Positions 1 through 5,447 of a stretch of 8,835 nucleotides of DNA are shown here, piece after piece. The stretch is taken from assembly GCA_964579305.1 (NCBI GenBank), contig CAZOGY010000135.1, positions 1-8,835 on the forward strand, given 5' to 3'. The stretch comes from JBCBWG01 sp964579305 (GTDB lineage: Bacteria; Pseudomonadota; Alphaproteobacteria; Rhizobiales; Hyphomicrobiaceae). Position numbers and translations under genes: made by a program. The notes under the pieces are model-generated. The model did not search any database. It was not told where the DNA came from and worked only from the letters and a program-made list of their open reading frames with translations. Positions within the stretch are counted from its first letter, which is position 1, and every line of letters begins with the position of its first letter.

Positions 1-58
1 GTAGAACGTCAGCTTCCCAAGCTGAATGTCGTCGGTTCGATCCCGATCACCCGCTCCA
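1..58 (+). tRNA. tRNA-Gly (anticodon CCC), 3' portion
   Basis: The window opens inside the D arm of a tRNA. The anticodon stem pairs TCAGC (9-13) with GCTGA (21-25) around the loop TTCCCAA, giving anticodon CCC at 16-18, which reads GGG glycine codons. The T arm pairs GTCGG with CCGAT around TTCGATC (36-42), with one G-T wobble. The 3' acceptor strand CACCCGC is followed by discriminator T and a genome-encoded CCA ending at 58. The 5' acceptor strand and most of the D arm lie before the window, so the gene is partial here. Confidence 0.93.
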
Positions 59-165
59 AAATCTTGACAATAGTTTTGCGTGAGCTTTTGCGCGCCCGCA
101 CATCCCATGAACGGCGCGACGGCATCGATGGACCAGAGCCACGCTTGGGCCACTGGGCAGGACCC

Positions 166-180
166 GTAACAAACTGTAAC
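166..180 (+). promoter_or_regulatory. Tandem GTAAC direct repeat, candidate response-regulator site
   Basis: GTAAC occurs at 166-170 and again at 176-180, separated by AAACT, so the copies sit 10 bp (one helical turn) apart on the same DNA face. OmpR/PhoB-family regulators typically bind tandem repeats with this geometry. The site lies about 105 bases upstream of the secreted Cys-rich gene. Regulator identity and function are inference, and no clear -35/-10 pair was found nearby. Confidence 0.25.
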
Positions 181-195
181 AGCGATGGTCAGCAA

Positions 196-223
196 GTGTT
201 CAGGTGAGGTTCACCACTGACAC
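196..223 (+). promoter_or_regulatory. Interrupted inverted repeat upstream of the Cys-rich secreted gene
   Basis: GGTGA and TCACC form a 5-bp stem around GGT, and GTGT...ACAC pair outside it across small internal loops. It lies between the tandem GTAAC repeats and the ribosome binding site, within the likely 5' leader or promoter of the 286-645 gene. It may be an operator half-site pair or a weak leader hairpin; support is only the symmetry. Confidence 0.18.
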
Positions 224-273
224 GATGTCGAGGCTGGTGCACGGCTGAGGAGTGTGCTGGCCCGTTCAAAGTC

Positions 274-280
274 AGGAGGT
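274..280 (+). promoter_or_regulatory. Strong ribosome binding site AGGAGGT
   Basis: A near-perfect Shine-Dalgarno, AGGAGGT, lies five bases before the ATG at 286. It fixes the start of the small secreted Cys-rich protein and supports this reading frame over the overlapping frames on either strand. Confidence 0.8.
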
Positions 281-285
281 CTGCC

Positions 286-645
286 ATGATCACGCGCGTT
301 CTGAGCGCTGCGCTTATCACGCTTGCCGGCTTGCTTGCATCACTCGTGATTGCAACCACGACCGCCGGAGCGGCACCCGTTGTCGCGCCGGGCCAAGGTG
401 AGGCGCTTACGTCAAATCCGTTGGTTCAGGTCCACTATTGCCACCGCGGGGTGCGCATCGGACCTGTCACAGGTGTACCCCATCGCCACGTTGGTCCCGG
501 CTGCCGTCCGGTGCGCGCTCGTGTGGGTGCCTGCGCGCGGTGGCGCCGGATCTGCGCGCGTCGCTGCTTTGAGTTTGGTGCGCCGTTTCCAGGCCGTTGC
601 CGCGCAATCTGCTTCCGCCGCAATGCGCCCCGCTTCTGCTTCTGA
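286..645 (+). CDS. Small secreted cysteine-rich basic protein, function unknown
   Basis: This encodes 119 residues. Residues 1-30 form a Sec-type signal peptide: MITR, a hydrophobic core to about residue 22, then TTTAGAA, with cleavage likely after AGA or AGAA. The mature part is rich in Arg and carries eight Cys at 52, 73, 83, 90, 94, 105, 109 and 118, an even number that suits disulfide bonding in the periplasm or outside the cell. Cys90-x3-Cys94-x10-Cys105-x3-Cys109 matches the spacing of a cystine-linked helical hairpin (alpha-hairpinin type), though no homology is claimed. The gene has a strong Shine-Dalgarno at 274-280 and a good intrinsic terminator 36 bases after the stop, so it appears monocistronic. 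I do not recognise the family. A secreted peptide-like, envelope or cation-rich binding protein are all possible. Confidence 0.72.
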   Translation: MITRVLSAALITLAGLLASLVIATTTAGAAPVVAPGQGEALTSNPLVQVHYCHRGVRIGPVTGVPHRHVGPGCRPVRARVGACARWRRICARRCFEFGAPFPGRCRAICFRRNAPRFCF

Positions 646-680
646 GGCTGACTTGAAGCCGAACCCGGCATGTGCCCATG

Positions 681-710
681 GGCGTCGCCATCACAGGCGG
701 CGCCATTTTT
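681..710 (+). terminator. Intrinsic terminator after the Cys-rich gene
   Basis: GGCGTCGCC (681-689) pairs with GGCGGCGCC (696-704) as a 9-bp, GC-rich stem with one T-G wobble and a six-base loop. A run of five T follows at 706-710. It has the classic form of a rho-independent terminator on the forward strand, 36 bases past the stop at 645. The reverse strand has no T run after the stem. Confidence 0.82.
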
Positions 711-864
711 ATGGCATATCCGATTTTTGCGCGCGAAATGTTGGCGTGAGAACGAACTCGTCCAATGCGGCTGAGGCGAACATAACGGTGTCGATGGCGA
801 CCTCGACCGCAGTAACGATCAAAATGATGGGAATGCGGGGGCAATAGCGCGATACAAGTTCCAC
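709..864 (-). CDS. Doubtful 51-aa ORF with one hydrophobic segment
   Basis: Reading the reverse strand from a GTG at 864 to a TAA at 709-711 gives 51 residues. Residues 10-34 make a plausible membrane segment (PRIPIILIVTAV...) containing one Glu and one Asp, followed by a polar tail ending QKSDMP. It is convergent with the secreted Cys-rich gene and its stop touches that gene's terminator T-tract. Against it, there is no proper Shine-Dalgarno (only GAG very close to GTG), the start is not ATG, and it is short. Its composition reads more like protein than the other frames here, so it is listed as a possible small membrane protein or gene remnant. Confidence 0.22.
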   Translation of the reverse strand: MELVSRYCPRIPIILIVTAVEVAIDTVMFASAALDEFVLTPTFRAQKSDMP

Positions 865-1314
865 CAGCTCGAATTGGATTTAAAGGAACGCGGCCCACGT
901 TGTTCTCGTATAATAATTCCGCTTATAAATTGGATCAGGGCAGAGAGTAACGCGGTCAAAAGCGCGTAAAAAGCGCGATGCCTGCAATCACGATCTCGCC
1001 GGACGCGCCGGCAGAGGTGCGTGTAAATCCTGTCAAAATGTTTATGCAAACAAATCGATCGTATACGGCTTACCTTCGCCATTCGAGGTGCTGGATAGAA
1101 CAAGTCCTGCGAGTTCGGGCGGTCGATGGCCGCGACCTCAGCTGAGAAAAATCGCTGCCTGCGTGCGTGTCGATGGCGTTATTGGTGGTTGATGCTGGTC
1201 CGCCATCAATGCATCATCCTATGCACCACAGACGCCTTCGGCCCGCTCCAAAGAAAATGTGTCGTTTGGGGGTGGGAGCTTTGTCGGATACCGAGCCGCG
1301 GATCAAAATTTATT
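865..1314. other. Gene-poor spacer before the HIT gene
   Basis: No convincing gene was found on either strand. An AT-rich patch at 905-930 includes TATAAT at 909-914 but has no matching -35 on either strand. The HIT frame stays open upstream to an ATG at 1126, but that extension (residues rich in Trp, Cys and Arg) does not resemble a protein domain. The spacer probably holds the HIT promoter and perhaps degraded sequence. Confidence 0.4.
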
Positions 1315-1731
1315 ATGATATCTGAAAACCTCATCGTCTTGGAAACCGGATGCTGGACGGTCAGCTTATTCCCAAATCAGTGCTATTTGGGCCGGGTGCA
1401 GATCACGCTGCGGAGGGATTGCGAGGGGTGGCTTGTGGATTTGACCCCGCCAGAGTGGCACGATCTGCGTACGGTGTTTGAGCGTGTTCAGCGGGTCGAG
1501 GACCGCCTGTTTGCGCCGGACCGATTTAATCTCAAGCAACTCGGCAATCAGTGGCACCAGGTCCATGTGCATTTGATTCCGCGCTATGAGACCCCACGGA
1601 CGTGGGCCGGTGTGACATTCACCGATGCGCGATGGGGCGACGATCCCTATCCTGAGGCGGCCTCGCCATTGGATGCGCCGGCAACGCAGGAGCTTGCCGA
1701 CTTTCTACGCAGCGCATTCATAGCCGCGTAA
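1315..1731 (+). CDS. HIT-family nucleotide hydrolase/transferase
   Basis: From the ATG at 1315 this gives 138 residues, the usual size for a single HIT domain. The N-terminal strands include ENLIVLETGCW and the hallmark YLGR (about residues 26-29). The C-terminal catalytic region reads FNLKQLGNQWHQVHVHLIPRY at about residues 86-106. HIT proteins bind nucleotides and cleave or transfer phosphate, for example on dinucleoside polyphosphates or AMP derivatives, in the cytoplasm. Here the motif is Q-V-H-V-H, so the first His of HxHxH is Gln. The last His, normally the nucleophile neighbourhood, is kept. The same frame is open back to 1126, but the extra 63 residues look noncoding and the family starts near the chosen Met. 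No clear Shine-Dalgarno precedes 1315, so the start is the weak point. Substrate unknown. Confidence 0.82.
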   Translation: MISENLIVLETGCWTVSLFPNQCYLGRVQITLRRDCEGWLVDLTPPEWHDLRTVFERVQRVEDRLFAPDRFNLKQLGNQWHQVHVHLIPRYETPRTWAGVTFTDARWGDDPYPEAASPLDAPATQELADFLRSAFIAA

Positions 1732-1761
1732 GCGGCTGTCTTGGGGCACATGATTGGTGCC
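1722..1761. terminator. Two small hairpins between convergent genes, candidate terminators
   Basis: AGCCGC (1722-1727) and GCGGCT (1732-1737) form a perfect 6-bp stem closed by a GTAA tetraloop that contains the HIT stop codon. A second hairpin, GGCAC (1745-1749) with GTGCC (1757-1761), lies before the glutamate synthase stop on the opposite strand. They occupy the 37-base convergent gap and its edge. Neither has a good T tract, so intrinsic termination is uncertain. Confidence 0.35.
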
Positions 1762-1768
1762 GGGTCGC

Positions 1769-3475
1769 TTACTCGGCCGCGCGCGGCGGCTGTTGCGGCT
1801 GGGGCTGCTGAACTGGGGTCGACCACTGGAAATCGGCGCCAAGCGGCTCCGTACGGCGGAACGTGTCGGCCCGCGAGACCCGCCAAGGCTCCGCATAACG
1901 CGGCGGCACGGCCCGCTCTTCGATGTTGAGAAGATCGCCGGGCCGCAAGTGCTCATACTGCTCGGCGAGGGAGACGACGCGGTCTGCGGCGGCGCGGCGC
2001 AGGAAGTGGTGCGGGCGTAGTTGTCCTGGATGTTCAAGGCCGGCGGCAGCCACGAGTTCGGCAAGCGCTTTCACCGTCTCGCGGTGGAAATTGTAGACCC
2101 GCTGCGATTTGTCGGAAACGACAATGGCGCGTTGGCGCGACCAGGAATTCGACGTGACGCCGGTTGGGCAGTGGCCCGTATGGCAAGCCTGCGCCTGAAT
2201 GCAGCCCACCGCAAACATGAACCCCCGCGCGGCATTGCACCAGTCCGCGCCCAGGCCCATCACGCGGGCCATATCGAAGGCGGATGTGATTTTCCCGGAT
2301 GCACCGATGCGGACTTTGTCGCGCACGCCAATGCCAACGAGCGCGTTGTGCACGAACGTCAGGCCATCGCGCAACGGCATGCCCATGTGATCCATGAACT
2401 CTAGTGGCGCAGCGCCAGTGCCGCCTTCCTTGCCGTCGACCACGATGAAGTCCGGGGTGATGCCGGTTTCGACCATGGCCTTGCAGATCGCCATGAATTG
2501 CCAGGGGTGGCCGACGCACAGTTTGAAGCCTGCCGGCTTGCCGCCGGACAGCTCGCGCATGCGGGCGATGAATTCCAGCAATTCGATCGGCGTGGAGAAG
2601 GCACTATGGTAGGCGGGTGAAATACAATCGCGGCCCATCGGAATGCCGCGGGTTTTTGCGATCTCTCGCGTGATCTTTGCTGCTGGCAAGATGCCGCCTT
2701 GGCCAGGCTTTGCGCCTTGGCTCAATTTCAGTTCGACCATCTTGATCTGGGGATCAGCGGCGACCTCGGCGAACTTGTCGGCGTTAAAGCTGCCATCGTC
2801 GTTGCGGCAGCCGAAATAGCCAGAGCCGATCTCCCAAATCAGATCGCCACCATGTTCGCGGTGATAGCGGCTGACGGCGCCTTCCCCGGTATCGTGGGCG
2901 AAGTTTCCCATCTTCGCGCCTTTGTTGAGGGCGCGCACGGCGTTCGGCGACAACGAGCCAAAGCTCATGGCGGAGATATTAAAAACGGAGGCGCTGTATG
3001 GCTTTGTGCATGCCGGGCCGCCAATCGGGATGCGGAACGGCTCTTTCGCAGGTGGACGCGGCGAAATGGAGTGGTTCAACCACTCAAAGCCACTTTGGTA
3101 GACGTCGTACTGGGTGCCGAAGGGGCGCTTGTCCAACACCGCTTTCGAGCGCTGGTACACAATTGCGCGTTTGTCGCGCGGGAAAGGTGTGCCGTCTTTC
3201 TCGCCCTCGAAAAAATACTGACGCATCTCTGGGCGGATGCCTTCCAGGATGAAGCGCAGATGGGCGGCAATGGGATAGTTGCGCAGGATCGCGTGCCGCG
3301 ACTGAAGCAAATCACGCAGTCCGAGCAGGGCGAATCCGCCGAAGAAAACGAGCGGTGCCCAGAGCAGAAGAATGTTTGGGAACGCCCAGATCGCAAGGCC
3401 GCTGAGCGCGGTGCCGACGATCGCGATCGTCAGCAGAATGTAACGTGCGGTGAAGGGCAGGACTAAAAGCGACAT
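1769..3475 (-). CDS. Membrane-anchored FMN-binding glutamate synthase family protein
   Basis: 568 residues. Two N-terminal membrane helices (about 12-31 and 35-54) are followed by a linker and the FMN-binding alpha/beta barrel of glutamate synthase (about 150-500). Recognisable blocks are NISAMSFGSLS (166-176), SQGAKPGQGG (252-261), VDGKEGGTGAAP (346-357) and the 3Fe-4S ligands Cys425-x5-Cys431-x4-Cys436 in GCIQAQACHTGHCPTG. Classical glutamate synthase makes glutamate from 2-oxoglutarate plus ammonia released by its own glutaminase domain. This protein has no amidotransferase domain, so it must use free ammonia, a partner protein or another substrate. It is a well-populated family whose physiological reaction is often unassigned. 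The C-terminal tail (about 555-566) is Gln/Pro rich. AAGGTG seven bases before ATG 3475 is an acceptable ribosome binding site. The gene stands alone, convergent with the HIT gene. Confidence 0.93.
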   Translation of the reverse strand: MSLLVLPFTARYILLTIAIVGTALSGLAIWAFPNILLLWAPLVFFGGFALLGLRDLLQSRHAILRNYPIAAHLRFILEGIRPEMRQYFFEGEKDGTPFPRDKRAIVYQRSKAVLDKRPFGTQYDVYQSGFEWLNHSISPRPPAKEPFRIPIGGPACTKPYSASVFNISAMSFGSLSPNAVRALNKGAKMGNFAHDTGEGAVSRYHREHGGDLIWEIGSGYFGCRNDDGSFNADKFAEVAADPQIKMVELKLSQGAKPGQGGILPAAKITREIAKTRGIPMGRDCISPAYHSAFSTPIELLEFIARMRELSGGKPAGFKLCVGHPWQFMAICKAMVETGITPDFIVVDGKEGGTGAAPLEFMDHMGMPLRDGLTFVHNALVGIGVRDKVRIGASGKITSAFDMARVMGLGADWCNAARGFMFAVGCIQAQACHTGHCPTGVTSNSWSRQRAIVVSDKSQRVYNFHRETVKALAELVAAAGLEHPGQLRPHHFLRRAAADRVVSLAEQYEHLRPGDLLNIEERAVPPRYAEPWRVSRADTFRRTEPLGADFQWSTPVQQPQPQQPPRAAE

Positions 3476-3719
3476 CGCGAGGCACCTTGCGGAAGTCAGG
3501 TTGCACGGGTTTGCGGCAGCAGCCGTGTGGTCGCTGCGTGCTGCGGGCGACCGTGAAAGGTGCGATGCGGCTGCGCAAGCGATCCATTGAGAACGCCCCG
3601 TCTCATAACCTGGTTAAGACCACAATCTGATGACGGACGCAGCGCCCTTTGCGGATCGCTGCCTGCGATGGGGTCGCTTGGCCAGGTCGCGGCACGTTGT
3701 TGGGAGTTCAGCAAAGGAA
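3476..3719. other. Intergenic region upstream of the glutamate synthase-like gene
   Basis: It should hold the reverse-strand promoter of the glutamate synthase-like gene. A short palindrome, TAACC-T-GGTTA (3606-3616), is a possible operator, but I see no convincing -35/-10 pair. ORFs crossing the region lack domain-like composition and ribosome binding sites. Confidence 0.35.
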
Positions 3720-3741
3720 AGGCCCGCGCGACGGCGGGCCT
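3720..3741 (-). terminator. Intrinsic terminator of the two-domain secreted protein
   Basis: On the reverse strand AGGCCCGC and GCGGGCCT pair as a perfect 8-bp stem around a six-base loop and run into TTTCCTTT. It lies about 55 bases past the stop of the 3797-4999 gene, in the right orientation for it. The T tract is interrupted by CC, so efficiency may be moderate. Confidence 0.72.
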
Positions 3742-3796
3742 GATCTTATCAAGTTGTTGGGTCCGCCGCGCGCGGATGCGACGTCAAGGCCGATTG

Positions 3797-4999
3797 TCAC
3801 AGCGCTACATCTGATGGCGGCGCTGGGAATACCGCGTCGTTGGCGCCGGGCGGCTGCGTTGGGCGCCGGTTTTGCGGAGTGGGCCGGGCTGGCGCTTGGC
3901 GCTGCCCGTTGCGCGCGAATTTGGTCTCGATGATGAGCGCAAGGCTGTTGTTGCTCAACTCGACCGCCGTGTAATTCAAGCTGGCGACGCCGTCGTTGCC
4001 TTCGCAAACGCCCGTCGCACGCGCGATCTTGGTGCCATTCCGGGTCGTTTCGGTCGGGCGCCGTTGCGTCGCGCTTCGTCCAGTGCAGTTTTTGGTTTGA
4101 TCGCCAAGCAGGATCTTAATGCCCTCTTCGGCGTTCGCCTGCGTCTGCGTCAGGACCATCATGCCGCCGATTTGGCCGCCTGCGTAGCGCCAGTTCACCG
4201 GAAAATGGCGGAAGAAGTTCCGATTGCTTGGCAAAATCTCATAGCGTTGCGGCGCTTTCGACAGATAGCGCAGCGCGTACTCAAGCGTTTGCGAACGCGT
4301 CAGCATCTGCGATCGCGCCGGAGCCTTGGGGGCAGCACCTTTCGAATTGTAGGCCTGCGTCCCGTTGTTGCGGTTCGATGAGGCGCCTTGGCCAAAGGCG
4401 CCATTGTTGCGTGGTGCCGCTGGGGCGCCAAATGCACCATTATTGCCGGGGTTGGCCGGACCGCCAAACGCGCCATTGTTGCCGCCAGGCTGCGAGCCGG
4501 CGCGGTCCTTGTGGTAGGTCCAACAGCGGGCCACTTGTTTGGCGGCCTGGAAGGAGCCGGTCAACTGAAAGCGCGAGGTGCCCGAAGCCGATCGGATTCC
4601 CAGGATGCGACCTTTCATGATGGCGCGCACACGATCAGCGGATCGACCCAGATCGATGAACACGTTGCGGCCCCGGTAGCGGCCGTTGCCGTTCAGAATT
4701 GTGCGTCCGTCGACTTCCACAGTGACGGGGAATTCCGACACGGGGCGCTTAGCCCAGGTGTTCTTGTAAAACTGAAGCTTCCACATGCCGTCCGCGTAGG
4801 CGAGCAGCGTGACGCTGATGCCGCTCTTGTACTTGGCGTTGGCATAACACGTTAGGAAACGCGGCCCTTTGTAGAGCGCGGAAACCTGCCAGACACCGGC
4901 TTTGCTATACTTCAAAGTGCGCAAATCGCTCTGCGCGTTCGCTGCAGTCGCAGCCGCAAGCGTGGCGGCGGCACACAGCCCAAAAGTAAACCTTTTCAT
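3797..4999 (-). CDS. Secreted two-domain protein with Asn/Gly/Ala-rich repeat linker, function unknown
   Basis: 400 residues from the ATG at 4999, chosen because a signal peptide starts exactly there and GAGGT lies seven bases upstream. The same frame is open to a GTG at 5041 that would bury the signal. Residues 1-22 (MKRFTFG...TAANA) are a Sec signal, cleaved before QSD. Residues 23-164 are a first domain with Cys51 and Cys159; 170-213 are a linker with three NNGAFG units (174-179, 186-191, 198-203); 232-361 are a second domain with Cys305 and Cys332; 362-400 are a Pro/Gln/Arg-rich tail. One Cys pair per domain suggests one disulfide each in the periplasm or outside the cell. The only signal-peptide Cys is not in a lipobox. 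I do not recognise either domain; a periplasmic or cell-surface binding role is only a guess. It is followed by its own terminator. Confidence 0.82.
   Translation of the reverse strand: MKRFTFGLCAAATLAAATAANAQSDLRTLKYSKAGVWQVSALYKGPRFLTCYANAKYKSGISVTLLAYADGMWKLQFYKNTWAKRPVSEFPVTVEVDGRTILNGNGRYRGRNVFIDLGRSADRVRAIMKGRILGIRSASGTSRFQLTGSFQAAKQVARCWTYHKDRAGSQPGGNNGAFGGPANPGNNGAFGAPAAPRNNGAFGQGASSNRNNGTQAYNSKGAAPKAPARSQMLTRSQTLEYALRYLSKAPQRYEILPSNRNFFRHFPVNWRYAGGQIGGMMVLTQTQANAEEGIKILLGDQTKNCTGRSATQRRPTETTRNGTKIARATGVCEGNDGVASLNYTAVELSNNSLALIIETKFARNGQRQAPARPTPQNRRPTQPPGANDAVFPAPPSDVAL
4392..4480 (-). repeat. Three coding repeats of an NNGAFG linker unit
   Basis: Three imperfect 17-18 base copies (4392-4408, 4428-4444, 4464-4480), spaced 36 bases apart, encode NNGAFG in the inter-domain linker of the secreted two-domain protein. 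The copies differ at third codon positions, so the array is not freshly duplicated. A regular 12-residue period in the protein results. Such repeats can change copy number by slippage. Confidence 0.75.
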
Positions 5000-5006
5000 C
5001 GTTTTG

Positions 5007-5011
5007 ACCTC
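5007..5011 (-). promoter_or_regulatory. Ribosome binding site deciding the start at 4999
   Basis: On the reverse strand GAGGT lies seven bases before the ATG at 4999. With the signal peptide beginning at that Met, it settles the start in favour of 4999 over the upstream in-frame GTG at 5041. Confidence 0.65.
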
Positions 5012-5041
5012 GATCGACCCTGCATCCCGCGATTCCGTCAC

Positions 5042-5434
5042 CCACCAGACGTAAGCTACCGGACGTGACTTACGACCGCATTCTCACGTACTCACCGATG
5101 AATCATGGCCCGAAGTTCCTTGCGGAACTTTGCCGGTTATTTCCGTTCCGCGATGGTCGCCGCGATCGCGGTTTCTGGCAAGCGAACGCGACGATCAAAT
5201 TTTGAGCGATTCGCCCGCGCAACAGTTGCGGCCCGCGTCACTTGCGCCAAACGCTCTCTCAGCGACATGCACGGGCGGCCTACTCACCGCGCCGGGGTGG
5301 GCAAATCTTGTGTTTGTCGCCGGGCAATGCGTGAGGTGACCTGCGGCGCTTTGCATGGCCCCGACAAGCTGCCCGGATTGAGGCTTGCCAAAACCTGAGC
5401 TACAGGGTGCACATAACAAAAACATGTACATGAC
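5042..5434. other. Divergent intergenic region between the secreted protein and the complex II operon
   Basis: This should carry the promoters for both directions. Visible symmetry includes the inverted pair CGTAAG (5050-5055) and CTTACG (5069-5074), GACGT/CACGT repeats at 5049, 5063 and 5086, and the perfect 12-bp palindrome CCGCGATCGCGG (5160-5171). I found no credible sigma-70 pair. ORFs on both strands in this stretch lack ribosome binding sites and recognisable domains. Confidence 0.35.
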
Positions 5435-5439
5435 GGGAG
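5435..5439 (+). promoter_or_regulatory. Ribosome binding site pointing to a GTG start at 5448
   Basis: GGGAG lies eight bases before GTG 5448. The in-frame ATGs at 5424 and 5430 and the TTG at 5385 have no well-placed Shine-Dalgarno, so this site favours the GTG start of the iron-sulfur subunit. Confidence 0.55.
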
Positions 5440-5447
5440 ACGCTCTG

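Noticed and set aside
64..69. TTGACA downstream of the tRNA as a promoter -35
   Set aside because: No acceptable -10 lies 16-18 bases further on, and it is over 200 bases from the next start.
350..847. 165-aa forward ORF overlapping the Cys-rich gene
   Set aside because: It starts inside the signal-peptide region of the real gene, lacks a ribosome binding site and runs through the intrinsic terminator at 681-710.
909..914. TATAAT as a promoter -10
   Set aside because: No matching -35 on the forward strand, and the reverse-strand alternatives in the same AT-rich patch also lack one.
3416..3431. Perfect 16-bp palindrome GACGATCGCGATCGTC
   Set aside because: It lies inside codons for the first membrane helix of the glutamate synthase-like protein and is built of GATCGC-type words common in GC-rich genomes; it does not match the parS core I know.
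2699..3466. 255-aa forward ORF opposite the glutamate synthase-like gene
   Set aside because: It is antisense to a strongly supported gene, has no recognisable motif and no ribosome binding site; a GC-rich shadow frame.
4960..4999. Lipoprotein signal in the two-domain secreted protein (Cys9)
   Set aside because: The residue before Cys is Leu, not a small residue, and a normal signal peptidase I site (ANA before QSD) lies downstream.
5105..5398. 97-aa forward ORF before the complex II operon
   Set aside because: It has no Shine-Dalgarno or domain, is Arg/Ala/Ser rich as expected of noncoding GC-rich DNA, and occupies the expected promoter region.
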